A stretch of DNA of 64,000 bases from Paraflavitalea sp. CAU 1676. GTDB lineage: Bacteria; Bacteroidota; Bacteroidia; Chitinophagales; Chitinophagaceae. The stretch lies in the NCBI RefSeq assembly GCF_029223285.1, contig NZ_JARHUJ010000007.1, positions 310,001 to 374,000 on the forward strand, read 5' to 3'. Position 1 is the stretch's first letter, and each line of letters opens with the position of its first letter. Of this stretch, positions 1-9,600 are shown in pieces. The notes beneath the pieces were generated by a model. The model did no database searches. It was given only the letters and a program-made list of their open reading frames with translations, and was not told the origin of the DNA. A program made the translations under genes and the position numbers.

Positions 1-1890
1 GGGATACTCTCCAAAACCACCACCAAAAGCAGTGATAGGATGTTTAGGATCACGCTTGTTATAGATGCCCTGGTCCTGCCATTCCCAGATGGCGCCGCCC
101 AGCAGGGCAGGATATTTATCGAACAGGTCATTGTACAGGTCAACTGAACCCATGGAATTGAACATGGCATGGGCATATTCGCAGAGGTAAAAAGGTTTCT
201 TCAGCGAGGTATCCTTAGCCCTTCTTTCCAGGCTTTCGGGATCGGTGTACATCTGGCTGTCCATCCCCGCCGGATTGCGGGTGCCGATGCCAAAACCTTC
301 ATAATGGGAAATGCGGGTATTGTCGATGCGCTGGATGGAGTCGAGCGCTGCACGGAAATTGGTGCCGCCGCTGCCATTCTCATTACCGAGCGACCATATG
401 ATCACCGAAGCATGATTCTTGAAGTTCTGCACATTGGCCACGTTGCGTTCGATGATGGCAGCTTTCATCTTCGGCTCTTCATTGAACCTGTTCATGGCGC
501 CATGGCATTCCACATTGGCTTCGGCAACGAGATAAATGCCATATTCATCGCACAGTTCATACCAGCGGGGATCGTTGCTGTAGTGAGACGTTCGAACGTG
601 ATTACAGTTGGCCTGCTTGATGAGCTGTATATCGCGGATCATCTGCGCTTCCGTTACGGCATGCCCTACATCGGGCCAGTTCTCATGGCGGTTAACACCT
701 TTCAGTTTGATGGGCCGGCCATTGACCAGCACTTCCCGACCTTTTACGACGAGATTGCGGAAACCAGTGCGGGCCGAGATGGTTTCTACCACCTGGCTGC
801 CATCCAGCAACCGGAGCACCGATGTATACAGCGTGGGCGTCTCAGCCGTCCACGGCTGCGGATTTTTCACTTCTACCCCCGCCTCTACCTTGATCTCTTC
901 ACCGGGCGACAACGACTTTACGGGTACGCGGTATTGGCTGATCAGTGAGTCATTTTTATACAGCGCGTACTCCAGTTCGCGGGCTTTCACGGCCCCGTCA
1001 CCATAGTTTTTGATGTTGGCAAAAGCCACGGCAATGGCACCTCCGTGACCATCGACTGTAGTTGTTTTGATAAAGAAATCCCGGATATGCTGTTGCGGGC
1101 TGCTCCATAAAGTAACGTTACGGAAAATGCCGCTCAGCCGCCACATGTCCTGGTCTTCGAGATAGCTACCGGAATTGAAGCGGTACACTTCCACCGCCAG
1201 TACATTCTTACCGGGCTTGATGTATTTAGTAAGATCAAAGTCGATGGCATTGCGGCTGTTGACACCATAGCCAACCTTTTCGCCATTCACCCAAATAAAG
1301 AACCCTGCATCTACCCCATCGAAAGTGATGAAGATGCGGCGGCCATTCCAGTTCTCCGGCACGGTAAAGTCGCGGCGATAGCTGCCCACCGGGTTACGTT
1401 CTTTGTAAGCAGTGAATTTAACCGGCGGCGTGCTCATCACCCGCGGAAAATCGCTTTGAAAGATGTAATTGAAATTGCTGTAATACGGGGTGCCGTATCC
1501 TTCCAATTGCCAGTTGGATGGCACGTTGATCTCTTTCCATTTCGACACATCATACGTGGGCTCGTAAAAGTCAACGGGCCGCTTCTGGGGCCAGTCTACC
1601 CAATGAAACTTCCACATACCATTCAGGCTGCGGCTGAAAGACGATGCACTGCGTTTCGCCGCCAGCGCTTCTTTCAGACTGGCATAAGGCATCAGGGTCG
1701 CATGGGCCGGTTCGCGGTTGATCCCGATATTCTCCGGATCTTCGATCTCAGTAGGCACTAATGCATTGTCTGTGGCCGACAGGCCATTGAAAGGAGCTGC
1801 TGTTTGGGCAGACGCCGGTTGATAACCGGAAAACAATAGGGTTAGGATCAAGAGCTTCTGCAGCTCTTTAGCAGAAAGAAAGTTGCGCAT
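1..1890 (-). CDS. GH2 beta-galactosidase, exported, 3' end cut by window edge
   Basis: Only the first 630 codons lie in the window; the frame is open to base 1. The chosen ATG (1888-1890) begins a signal peptide (about residues 1-29, ending SASAQ-like at PASAQ). A sugar-binding jelly roll follows with DMWRLSGIFR, typical of LacZ-like GH2 enzymes. The acid/base Glu is in WSLGNE (about residue 504, bases 379-381). The nucleophile Glu is in CEYAHAMFNSMG (about residue 571, bases 178-180), matching E. coli LacZ E537. The enzyme should hydrolyse terminal beta-galactosides in the periplasm or at the surface. It lies downstream of the SusC/SusD/lipoprotein genes but behind a terminator-like hairpin, so it may form its own transcription unit or be expressed by read-through. 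Odd point: the usual AMGN is AMFN here. GH2 assignment is strong; galactose specificity is inferred. Confidence 0.93.
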   Translation of the reverse strand, partial: MRNFLSAKELQKLLILTLLFSGYQPASAQTAAPFNGLSATDNALVPTEIEDPENIGINREPAHATLMPYASLKEALAAKRSASSFSRSLNGMWKFHWVDWPQKRPVDFYEPTYDVSKWKEINVPSNWQLEGYGTPYYSNFNYIFQSDFPRVMSTPPVKFTAYKERNPVGSYRRDFTVPENWNGRRIFITFDGVDAGFFIWVNGEKVGYGVNSRNAIDFDLTKYIKPGKNVLAVEVYRFNSGSYLEDQDMWRLSGIFRNVTLWSSPQQHIRDFFIKTTTVDGHGGAIAVAFANIKNYGDGAVKARELEYALYKNDSLISQYRVPVKSLSPGEEIKVEAGVEVKNPQPWTAETPTLYTSVLRLLDGSQVVETISARTGFRNLVVKGREVLVNGRPIKLKGVNRHENWPDVGHAVTEAQMIRDIQLIKQANCNHVRTSHYSNDPRWYELCDEYGIYLVAEANVECHGAMNRFNEEPKMKAAIIERNVANVQNFKNHASVIIWSLGNENGSGGTNFRAALDSIQRIDNTRISHYEGFGIGTRNPAGMDSQMYTDPESLERRAKDTSLKKPFYLCEYAHAMFNSMGSVDLYNDLFDKYPALLGGAIWEWQDQGIYNKRDPKHPITAFGGGFGEYP

Positions 1891-1932
1891 AAAAATTAAA
1901 CTTGAATATTTATCCTGCTTTCGGAGGATGTT

Positions 1933-1964
1933 GAAAACAACAGCCGGCCCCTGCCGGACTGTTG
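1933..1964 (-). terminator. Intrinsic terminator-like hairpin before the GH2 gene
   Basis: On the minus strand an 11-bp stem (CAACAG, a bulged T, CCGGC) closes over a 4-nt AGGG loop and is followed by TTTTC. It begins 12 nt after the stop codon of the DUF1735/F5-8C gene and ends 43 bp before the GH2 start. It would end or attenuate the susCD transcript before the enzyme gene. Confidence 0.6.
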
Positions 1965-1975
1965 CACTTTAAAGA

Positions 1976-2953
1976 TCAGAAAGCATTGAGTTCCGACACA
2001 ATGGTGTATCCACCATTATAGGCCGAATTAATGATCACCTTAAAATAACGGGCCGGCTTAAATCCATTGGGCATAAAAACGGGTTGTACGTTCTTATTAT
2101 TCTGAAGGGTAAAACTACCCGCATCACTCCAGGTAACATTATCTGTACTCACTTGAACATTCACTTCGTTCGGCTTACCACCGCCATCGTTCTGGCGTCC
2201 CTGGAACGACAAGCCATGCAATACTTTTTCACTGCCCATATCGATGGTGATATGGTGTGGCGGACCCGGGGAGGCGCCCTGCCATTGTGTATGCCAGAAG
2301 GTGTTGATATTGTTGTCGAGTGCAAAAATGGCCCTGCCATTGTTCGCACCCTCGCCATTCGCTTCCTGCGAAGAGAAATCTATGACCTGCCACACAGCCC
2401 GGTCATAATTGGGATAATCCTTCAGGTCGGGCTGCGCCTTCACCACATAAAAAGCAGTACGCAGTGCTTCATTCACTGCCAGCGTTTTCGTCGACAGGGT
2501 GATCGGGAGCACATAGGTCTTCAACGCATCCATAGCACCTGCTCCATTGGTCTTGAAGGTGATGGTCAACGGCTCGGTCGCTACCTTACCTTTGGGAATG
2601 ATGGCTGACGTAGCAGACAATGTATAAGCACTGGCCGGGAGCAGCGGATAGTTCGTGCGGTTGGCGTTGTTGAAACTGTCCACCTTGCTGTTGTTAACGG
2701 CAAATGAAACTTCAATATCGGCATCAGGATATCCCTGGCCGCCATAGTTGGCGCCATACACCAGCGTCTGCGCGCTGTCGGTGATCTTGAGCGTACGTAC
2801 CACCGCACCGTTCACTGCCTGCGGCATATACACCTTTATATACTTCTCAAGCGGCTGGTAAGGGAGATTGTAATCGTCCTTGCAGGCAACACCACTAACA
2901 ACAATGGCCAGCATCAGCAGCATGAAAAAACGGGAGCTTTTATAATTGTACAT
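1976..2953 (-). CDS. DUF1735 / F5-8 type C surface lipoprotein of the PUL
   Basis: A 325-residue predicted lipoprotein. The ATG at 2951-2953 is preferred over an upstream in-frame ATG because it directly starts a lipoprotein signal peptide with lipobox VSGVAC (Cys about residue 24) and lies 32 bp after the susD stop. Residues ~30-150 resemble the DUF1735 (BT_3987-type) N-terminal domain. Residues ~185-325 resemble an F5/8 type C (discoidin) carbohydrate-binding fold, with FWHTQW and ITIDMGSEK segments. Such proteins usually sit on the outer leaflet beside SusCD and bind or present glycan. It is probably the last gene of a FecR-susC-susD-lipoprotein operon. There is no catalytic motif, so a binding role is inferred. 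Confidence 0.85.
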   Translation of the reverse strand: MYNYKSSRFFMLLMLAIVVSGVACKDDYNLPYQPLEKYIKVYMPQAVNGAVVRTLKITDSAQTLVYGANYGGQGYPDADIEVSFAVNNSKVDSFNNANRTNYPLLPASAYTLSATSAIIPKGKVATEPLTITFKTNGAGAMDALKTYVLPITLSTKTLAVNEALRTAFYVVKAQPDLKDYPNYDRAVWQVIDFSSQEANGEGANNGRAIFALDNNINTFWHTQWQGASPGPPHHITIDMGSEKVLHGLSFQGRQNDGGGKPNEVNVQVSTDNVTWSDAGSFTLQNNKNVQPVFMPNGFKPARYFKVIINSAYNGGYTIVSELNAF

Positions 2954-2985
2954 GTTTGTAGAATAAAAGTGAATGAATAAAAACC

Positions 2986-4776
2986 TTACCATCCCGGGTT
3001 TTGTACGATCAGTTTCGAGCGGTCGAGATCGTACTGGCTGATCGGGAACCAATAGCTGGCCGGCGAGCGGAACAGGTGTTCACTGGCCACCACCCGGGTG
3101 TAAAAGCTATTGTCGTCTTTGTTGATATTCATACCATGCATGGAGCCCATCACCTGCGTAGCGATCTTCCAGCGCCTGATGTCGAACCAACGGTGGGTCT
3201 CAAACGCCAGCTCTACTCTACGCTCCTGCCAGATGCGCGTACGCGTATCTGCCTGGCTCACCGGCGCCGGCAAATTGGCCGAACCATATTCAGGAATATT
3301 AACACGCTTGCGGATGAGGTTAAGGTATTTCAGGATATCGGGATTGCCGGGATCGGCTTCATTCAATGCTTCCACATAATTGAGGTACACTTCGCCCAGG
3401 CGGATCAAACAGGCAGGCCGTTGGTATTGGGTACCATTACCGCCCGATCCATTGTTGGTTTGCGTTGCCACGTTCTTGCGGATCAGGTAACCGGTCTTTG
3501 TCCAGTCGGTAGGATGCCCGTTCTTGCCATTAGGCCCGCTGGGAAAAAAGGTGATCGCTTTGGCGCTCGACATATTGCCGCCCTGGAACATAGCATTGTT
3601 GTACGTGACCGACGCATAAAAGCGCGGCTCGCGGTTCATGTACATATTGAAAACCTGCACACCGTTTACGGTCGTAAATCCACTTTCCGAATAGAGGTTC
3701 GACTCGGTGATCTGTTTCCCATCCGACATGAAGTAAGCGTCCACCTGCTCCTGCGTTACGCCCATACCATTCCATCCACCGGCCTGCCGCGGCATACAAT
3801 GCACATCCCAGGTAGGAAAGTTATTGTTCTTACGGTTAAAGATCTGTTCGGCATTCCAGGCCTGCTGCAATGAACCCTGGTACGATTTGATGGGATCATT
3901 GCCCGGATCGGTGTAGAGTGAATAAAGTCCCAGGTCGATCACCGCCTTGGCAGCATCTGCCGCTGCCTTCCATTTTTTCGCATCATAGGTTTGGTTGATC
4001 AGGTTGGCGCCATCCTGGCCTTTGAAACCGGCCATTTCGGTATTGCCGTTGTAAAGCGGACTGGCTGCATATAACAATAATCTTGCTTTCACTGCCAGCG
4101 CCATACCAACTGTTGCACGGCCATATTCGATATCGCTGGCCTGGCCGTTGTTGGAAGGTATTTTGGGCAATACGGCAGCAGCTTTGTCCAGCTCGCTCAC
4201 CACATAGGCCACACAGGTATCGAAGGGTTTCCGGGGCAATTGCATAGCATCCGCCGAAGCATCGGCGGGTATCTCCTTATCACCGATCAGTACTACGGGT
4301 CCATACTGACGCATCAGTAAAAAATAATAGTAAGCCCGCAGAAACCTGGCTTCTGCCTTGTATTGATCGATGCGTTCCTGGCCGTTCAGGGACAATATCT
4401 CAACGTTGTTATCGACATGATTGATAAAGTAAGTAGCCGACCGTATACCCCGGTAATAATTACCCCAGGTATCGAACAAAGTAGCGGCAGCAGATATGTT
4501 GCCGATGTTCAAAGCATAGGTGGGGTATTTTGACCAGGTCACATCCATCTCATCCGAGTTGGCGCCCCAGGGATTGCCCTCCCATTGGCTATAATCGTCG
4601 TTGACATAGTTGTAAACATTTGCCAGGTATTGTTCCGTAGGTCCTTTTTTCAGGAACACCTGTTCGATGGTGATACGGTCATTGGGAACCTGCTCGAGGA
4701 ACTTCTTGCAACCACCAGTACCCAGTAACAGCAGAGCACAGAACCAGGTGGCATATTGTACAGTTATTTTTTTCAT
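2986..4776 (-). CDS. SusD/RagB-family glycan-binding outer-membrane lipoprotein
   Basis: A 596-residue SusD homologue that caps the TonB-dependent SusC channel and binds the oligosaccharide on the cell surface. The ATG at 4774-4776 is chosen because it starts the signal peptide ending in lipobox GTGGC followed by KKFLEQVP, typical of mature SusD N-termini; an in-frame ATG 42 nt upstream would only add a tail. Family hallmarks include RAEARFLRAYYYFLL-like helix residues near 130 and, near the C-terminus, VELAFETHRWFDIRRW and a YWFPISQYDLDR ending. It starts 26 bp after susC and 32 bp before the lipoprotein gene, so it is in the same operon. Family assignment is very secure; the ligand is unknown but the nearby GH2 suggests galactose-containing glycans. 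Confidence 0.96.
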   Translation of the reverse strand: MKKITVQYATWFCALLLLGTGGCKKFLEQVPNDRITIEQVFLKKGPTEQYLANVYNYVNDDYSQWEGNPWGANSDEMDVTWSKYPTYALNIGNISAAATLFDTWGNYYRGIRSATYFINHVDNNVEILSLNGQERIDQYKAEARFLRAYYYFLLMRQYGPVVLIGDKEIPADASADAMQLPRKPFDTCVAYVVSELDKAAAVLPKIPSNNGQASDIEYGRATVGMALAVKARLLLYAASPLYNGNTEMAGFKGQDGANLINQTYDAKKWKAAADAAKAVIDLGLYSLYTDPGNDPIKSYQGSLQQAWNAEQIFNRKNNNFPTWDVHCMPRQAGGWNGMGVTQEQVDAYFMSDGKQITESNLYSESGFTTVNGVQVFNMYMNREPRFYASVTYNNAMFQGGNMSSAKAITFFPSGPNGKNGHPTDWTKTGYLIRKNVATQTNNGSGGNGTQYQRPACLIRLGEVYLNYVEALNEADPGNPDILKYLNLIRKRVNIPEYGSANLPAPVSQADTRTRIWQERRVELAFETHRWFDIRRWKIATQVMGSMHGMNINKDDNSFYTRVVASEHLFRSPASYWFPISQYDLDRSKLIVQNPGW

Positions 4777-4802
4777 ACAGCGTAATAGTTTTAGAATGGC
4801 TA

Positions 4803-7800
4803 CTATTTGAAAGAACATTTGATACCAAAATTGTACGTCTTGGTGAGCGGATATTGCGCGCCTTTACCGTCGCCCAATTCCACATCCCACATATCGAATT
4901 CACTCTTCGTCCACAGGTTGTAGCCAATGAAATACAGGCTCATGTTCGACATGCCCAGGTATTTAAGCCAGCGCGAACGGGCGAAATCATAGGATACCTG
5001 CACGGTTTGCAAACGCAGGAAGGCGCCGTTCTTCACCCACCAGGTACTGTTGGCATAGTTCATATTGTCATTACCATAGGTAAGGCGGGGATAGAGGGGC
5101 CGGGGATTGGTGCTCTCGGGTGTCCAGCGGTCGGTGATCTGCGCCATCAGGTTGCCGCGCTCGCCACCCTGACTAAAGGGCTGCAGTCCATCGCCATTGA
5201 GGGAGATGTCTACATTGCTGATGCCCTTGAACCAACCGGCAACAGAGAACCCTTTCCAGGCAATCGTAGGCCCAAAGCCATACACGATCTCGGGAAACGA
5301 ACCGTAGCCGATAGGTCCCTGGTCGTACGAGTCGATCTTACCATCGCCATTGAGGTCTTTGTATTTGATATCACCCGCCTTGTTCGTACCGGTTTGGTAC
5401 GGGCTGTTGGCAACGTCTTTGTCATCTTTGAATAGGCCGAGATCGGTGTACCCGAACCGTTGTCCAAACTTGCGGCCGATGCGTTGCTGCCAGGGGTAAG
5501 GCCAGGGCGCATTAGCATCATCGATCACATTGGCTTTCGTCCAGGTAAAATTGCCGCGCAGGCCGATCACCCAGTCGTTACCGAGTTGTTTATTGAGATC
5601 GAGCGAGGCGTCGATACCACGGTTGTGTATTTCACCCAGGTTGGCATAAGGCAGTGACAAAACACCCACATAGTTGGGCACATCACCACGCTGGCGAAAG
5701 ATGGCCGACCTGTCTTCGCGGAAGATGTCGACGGTGAGGGTGAGCGCATTCGACCAGGTCTTCAGCTCGATACCCAGGTTTTGCTTTTTTGCTTTTTCCC
5801 AGGTAACACTCACGGCATAATCGCCGATATCCAGTGCATTGAAGGTCTGGTTGGTACCGTTCCTGCCAAAGGTATAGTTACCATCGAGGTAACGGTTGCC
5901 ACCACCTACTGTGGAAATATAGGCAAAGCGACGACCACCGATGTTGCTGTTACCAACCTCACCATAGGTATACCTCAACTTGAAGAAAGAAAAGATAGTA
6001 GAGAGCGGTCTGAAAAAGTTCTCCTCCGAGAGTACCCAACCTACACCATAGGCCGGGAAGAATCCGAAGCGGTTATCGGGCGCAAAGGTTTCGGAACCAT
6101 TGTACCCGAAATTGATATCAGCGAGGTATTTTCCATCATAGCCGTAGGTGGCACGGCCGGCAACACCCATAAAACGATAGGGAATCGAAGCAATGAAATC
6201 GCCGGCAAACGCATCCGCCCGGTCGTACTGGTTGTAAAGAAACATACCAGTCACATCGTGCCTGCCGAAGCGGTTGGCATAGTTCAAGGAAGCCTCCAGG
6301 TTGTATTGTCTTGTACCGCCATTGCTGCGCTCATAACCGAGAAAGCTCGTTCCGATAGAGGTTTGATCGAGCAGCAATTTACCGGAGGCATCGCGGCCCT
6401 TTGCCAGGTAACCATCCACCGTTTTGGTGCGGCGAATGGTATGGGAGTTATAGTTATCGAACGAATACATCGCGGTAGCCGAAAGTCCTTTAAGTAATAA
6501 TCCACTAAGATCCTGGGTTACGCGTATGTTACTCCAGAGCTGACTCCTGAACTCCGTTATATAGCCCGTTTGTGTAAGTCTGTTATAAGGATTGAAGATA
6601 TCTCCGGTGCGCAATTGCGAATACAAACCGTTCGAATAGACCTTGGGGATGAGGATGGGCGGCAACAGGTAAGCGGCATTCCAGATATCGCCTACCGAAC
6701 TACCGGGATAGTTACCATTGCTGATCCAGCCGGCAGCGCCGAAATCAACCTTGGTCGACTTGGTCACTTTCAAACTGAGGTTGGAAGTAAAGTTGTAACG
6801 GGTGAATTTAATGGCCGAATTATAATTGGCCAGTTCATCGGTCTTAAACAAACCATTTTCATCGTAGTATCCTATTGAGAGATAATATTGGGCATTCTCG
6901 GAACCGCCGCTGGCATTCACCCGTGCACGACGGTTCTGCCCGGTCTCTTTAAACAGTTCCTTAAACCAGTCCACATTGGGATAGAGGTCCGGATCTTCGC
7001 CGCTGATCGTTTTGTCGATCCTTTCCTGCGAGTACTTGGGCATCGGATCGTTGGGGTTACTGCTTTTGTAGGCCTCGTTGGCCATCTGCATATAAGTAAC
7101 ACCATCGGCAAACTTGGGGATCTTGGTAAACTGGGTGATACCCTGGTCATATTGCATATTGATGAGCGGCTTGCCCACCTTGCCGCGTTTGGTGGTGATG
7201 ATGATCACCCCATTGGCGCCGCGCACACCGTATACGGCAGTGGCAGAGGCATCTTTCAGGATACTGAAGCTGGCAATGTCTTCGGGATCCACATTCGAGA
7301 AATCCCTTTCCACACCATCTACCAGCACCAGGGGTTTGCTGTTGGTAAAAGTAGAGATACCGCGTATGTAGATATCGGCATTGTCGTAACCAGGCTGTCC
7401 GCTGCGCTGCACGCCCACTATACCCGCTACACGACCCGCCAGCAGGTTGGTCATATTGGCCACCGGCTGCTTGAGGTCTTCTGCCTTTACCGTGCTGATG
7501 GCGCCTATCAGACTTACCTTCTTTTGCTGACCATAGCCTACTACCACCACATCTTCGAGGCCGGTAGCCTGCTCGCGCATGGTTACGTTGATCTCTTTCC
7601 GGTTATTGACCGGTATTTCCTGGGGAGCAAAACCAACATTGGTAAATACCAGGATGCCATTGGCATCGGGCAGTTTGATGGAATACACACCATCTTTATC
7701 TGTCACAGCGGTAACGCTGCCCGCCTTATCCGCCACGGTAACACCAGCCAGGGGCTGATTACGTCCGTTCAATACTTTACCGGTCACGATCAGCGTGACG

Positions 7801-8105
7801 GCATCGGCTGTTGCTTTTTTCGGTGTGATGAGGATGGTGCGATTGTTGATCGCATAAGTAAATGGCTGGTTGGTAAAGGCCTGCTTCAACGCGTCTTCTA
7901 CCGTTCCTTCTTTGATGCGAACACTCACTGGCTGTGCGTTGCGGATCAGGGCTTCGTCGTACATAACGCCCATACCGCTTTGCGTCTGGATAGCCGTAAG
8001 CACTTCGGTGAGCGGAGCCTTCTCCCTGTTGAGCGTAATTTTCTGGGCATAGGATGCGGAACATAGCAGCATGCACGCAGTCAATAACAATAGCGCAAAT
8101 CTCAT
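4803..8105 (-). CDS. SusC/RagA TonB-dependent transporter with STN domain
   Basis: An 1100-residue outer-membrane importer. Signal peptide residues 1-20 (CSASYAQ). An STN domain (about 22-92) contacts the cognate FecR anti-sigma. A carboxypeptidase-D-regulatory-like domain (about 105-180) precedes the SusC signature EDVVVVGYGQQKKVSLIGAI, then a plug domain (about 200-310) with GVRGANGVIIITTKRG and a 22-strand barrel to the C-terminal phenylalanine-rich end (NFGIKCSFK). The STN domain fits the sigma/anti-sigma pair next door, giving ligand-induced autoregulation of the locus. SusD follows 26 bp downstream. Length and domain order are normal for the family; the substrate is not determined by sequence. 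Confidence 0.97.
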   Translation of the reverse strand: MRFALLLLTACMLLCSASYAQKITLNREKAPLTEVLTAIQTQSGMGVMYDEALIRNAQPVSVRIKEGTVEDALKQAFTNQPFTYAINNRTILITPKKATADAVTLIVTGKVLNGRNQPLAGVTVADKAGSVTAVTDKDGVYSIKLPDANGILVFTNVGFAPQEIPVNNRKEINVTMREQATGLEDVVVVGYGQQKKVSLIGAISTVKAEDLKQPVANMTNLLAGRVAGIVGVQRSGQPGYDNADIYIRGISTFTNSKPLVLVDGVERDFSNVDPEDIASFSILKDASATAVYGVRGANGVIIITTKRGKVGKPLINMQYDQGITQFTKIPKFADGVTYMQMANEAYKSSNPNDPMPKYSQERIDKTISGEDPDLYPNVDWFKELFKETGQNRRARVNASGGSENAQYYLSIGYYDENGLFKTDELANYNSAIKFTRYNFTSNLSLKVTKSTKVDFGAAGWISNGNYPGSSVGDIWNAAYLLPPILIPKVYSNGLYSQLRTGDIFNPYNRLTQTGYITEFRSQLWSNIRVTQDLSGLLLKGLSATAMYSFDNYNSHTIRRTKTVDGYLAKGRDASGKLLLDQTSIGTSFLGYERSNGGTRQYNLEASLNYANRFGRHDVTGMFLYNQYDRADAFAGDFIASIPYRFMGVAGRATYGYDGKYLADINFGYNGSETFAPDNRFGFFPAYGVGWVLSEENFFRPLSTIFSFFKLRYTYGEVGNSNIGGRRFAYISTVGGGNRYLDGNYTFGRNGTNQTFNALDIGDYAVSVTWEKAKKQNLGIELKTWSNALTLTVDIFREDRSAIFRQRGDVPNYVGVLSLPYANLGEIHNRGIDASLDLNKQLGNDWVIGLRGNFTWTKANVIDDANAPWPYPWQQRIGRKFGQRFGYTDLGLFKDDKDVANSPYQTGTNKAGDIKYKDLNGDGKIDSYDQGPIGYGSFPEIVYGFGPTIAWKGFSVAGWFKGISNVDISLNGDGLQPFSQGGERGNLMAQITDRWTPESTNPRPLYPRLTYGNDNMNYANSTWWVKNGAFLRLQTVQVSYDFARSRWLKYLGMSNMSLYFIGYNLWTKSEFDMWDVELGDGKGAQYPLTKTYNFGIKCSFK

Positions 8106-8121
8106 GGCAAGAGTTTTTTAG

Positions 8122-8147
8122 TCAGCACGGGCTGCACCCGCCGCTGA
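8122..8147 (-). other. Stem-loop between fecR and susC
   Basis: On the minus strand TCAGCGGCGGG pairs with CCCGTGCTGA (one bulged G, one G-U pair) around a short TGCAG loop. No U-tract follows in the direction of transcription, so it is not a standard intrinsic terminator. It lies in the 87-bp gap between the FecR stop and the SusC start. A hairpin occupies the same place in the second SusCD locus. Confidence 0.45.
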
Positions 8148-8192
8148 TGGCAGTTAAAATAAAAATGTAAATCGTTCGGTGTTTTGGCTGGA

Positions 8193-9359
8193 TCAGGTTT
8201 TGATAATGATCTTTTTTCCTTCTATGGTATACTTAATTCCGCCCGTGATGTTCAGGTTCTGCAGTAACTCTGAAATCTCTTTGTAACGGGATATACTTCC
8301 TCCAAATAGTTTGTGTGTGGGAGCCCCTTCAAATTCAACTTCGATGTCGTACCAGCGCGCGGCCTGCTTCATAACCTGTTGAATGGTTTCATTGCGGAAC
8401 ATAAACCAGCCATTCTTCCAGGCTACCACTTCCTCCACATTCACTTGTTTCACGCCAATCGATTGCTGGCCGTTCACGATACGCGCCTGCTGGCCCGGCA
8501 CCAGCGCCGCTGTTTTAGTCTGGGTATGAACATCCACACGGCCTTCTGCCAACGTTACCCGCAGGTCATCATCATCATCGTAGGCGCTTACATTGAAAGC
8601 AGTACCCAGGTCTTCAATGAGCTGCCCTTTGGCCTTTACGCGGAATGGCTGGCTTGCCTTGTGCACCACTTCAAAGAACACCTGGCCGGTGATCTCCACC
8701 ACCCTTTCCGATCCATTGAAGGCCACGGGATAGGTGATCGAAGAAGCAGCATCGAGCGTCACCTCGGTACCATCCGATAAAGTAAGGTTGTACTTGCCGC
8801 CCCGCGGCGTTTTAAGGGTATTATACACAGGTGCCAGGTCGGCCGGCGAGCCGTTATTGGTTTTATAGGCAATCTTACCCTGCTGTACCTGCGCAACCTC
8901 TGCATTGCTTTGCGTGGCGATGGTTCCGCTGTTGGACTCACCCAGGGTAACGGTACTACCATCTGCCAGCGTAAGGGTAGCCTTGTCGCTGCCCGGCTTA
9001 ATGGTGGGGGCAGTCTGACCAGAGGAAGGCTTGCCGTCCACTTGCGCCATATCTGCCTGGCGACCGGTTTGCCTAAACAACACCAGCATAACAATACCCA
9101 CCACAGCAGCGGCCGCCGCGACCTTGTATAGGGTACGGATCCTGACAACCCGTTTGTTGCCAGCTACGCGATCCCTGAAATCGGCGTACAGCATCTCCAC
9201 CATGGCATCTTCCCCACCCTGCTCGCGCAACCAGGCGTCCATATTATTGCGTCCGGGATTAAAGTCGTGAAACCACGCATTCAACTCTTCCGCTTCAGCA
9301 GGGGTGGCTTCCTGCCGCTCATATCGTTCTATCAAATAAGTTAACCGGGCCTGGTCCAT
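8193..9359 (-). CDS. FecR-family anti-sigma factor
   Basis: A 388-residue inner-membrane regulator that receives the signal from the STN domain of SusC and controls an ECF sigma factor. The start MDQARLTYLIERY (ATG 9357-9359) is preferred over an upstream in-frame ATG that adds 33 atypical residues. The N-terminal cytoplasmic sigma-binding part has about 85 residues. One membrane segment follows (about 90-108, KVAAAAAVVGIVMLVLF), then the periplasmic FecR domain (about 175-275, TPRGGKYNLTLSDGTEVTLD) and a C-terminal DUF4974 domain (about 310-388, ending in IEGKKIIIKT). It heads the susCD operon, but its likely sigma partner is transcribed divergently, which is not the commonest arrangement. 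Confidence 0.93.
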   Translation of the reverse strand: MDQARLTYLIERYERQEATPAEAEELNAWFHDFNPGRNNMDAWLREQGGEDAMVEMLYADFRDRVAGNKRVVRIRTLYKVAAAAAVVGIVMLVLFRQTGRQADMAQVDGKPSSGQTAPTIKPGSDKATLTLADGSTVTLGESNSGTIATQSNAEVAQVQQGKIAYKTNNGSPADLAPVYNTLKTPRGGKYNLTLSDGTEVTLDAASSITYPVAFNGSERVVEITGQVFFEVVHKASQPFRVKAKGQLIEDLGTAFNVSAYDDDDDLRVTLAEGRVDVHTQTKTAALVPGQQARIVNGQQSIGVKQVNVEEVVAWKNGWFMFRNETIQQVMKQAARWYDIEVEFEGAPTHKLFGGSISRYKEISELLQNLNITGGIKYTIEGKKIIIKT

Positions 9360-9600
9360 AGGTCTTATAGTTTTCCATAACTGACAGCTTTTTAGGCACT
9401 TGCAGTAACATGGCGATAATAAGACGTACCGGTAACGACTTACCGTTACCGGTTCCATAAATATTTTCCGGAGAGTGATAATTCTTGCTAAATTGGTATA
9501 GTTAGCGGCTTTGCGGGTATTTTATGTTCGAAAAAATCCCTAATATTGTCCGCGACGATTAACACTTGCATCTATCAAAACGCTCCAACCAAATACTGAA

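Noticed and set aside
169-948. Plus-strand open frame opposite the GH2 gene
   Set aside because: The minus strand carries both GH2 catalytic motifs; this is a shadow frame.
6888-8066. Long open frame on the plus strand opposite the first SusC gene
   Set aside because: It is a shadow of a GC-rich coding strand; its translation has no recognisable motifs and SusC on the other strand is unambiguous.
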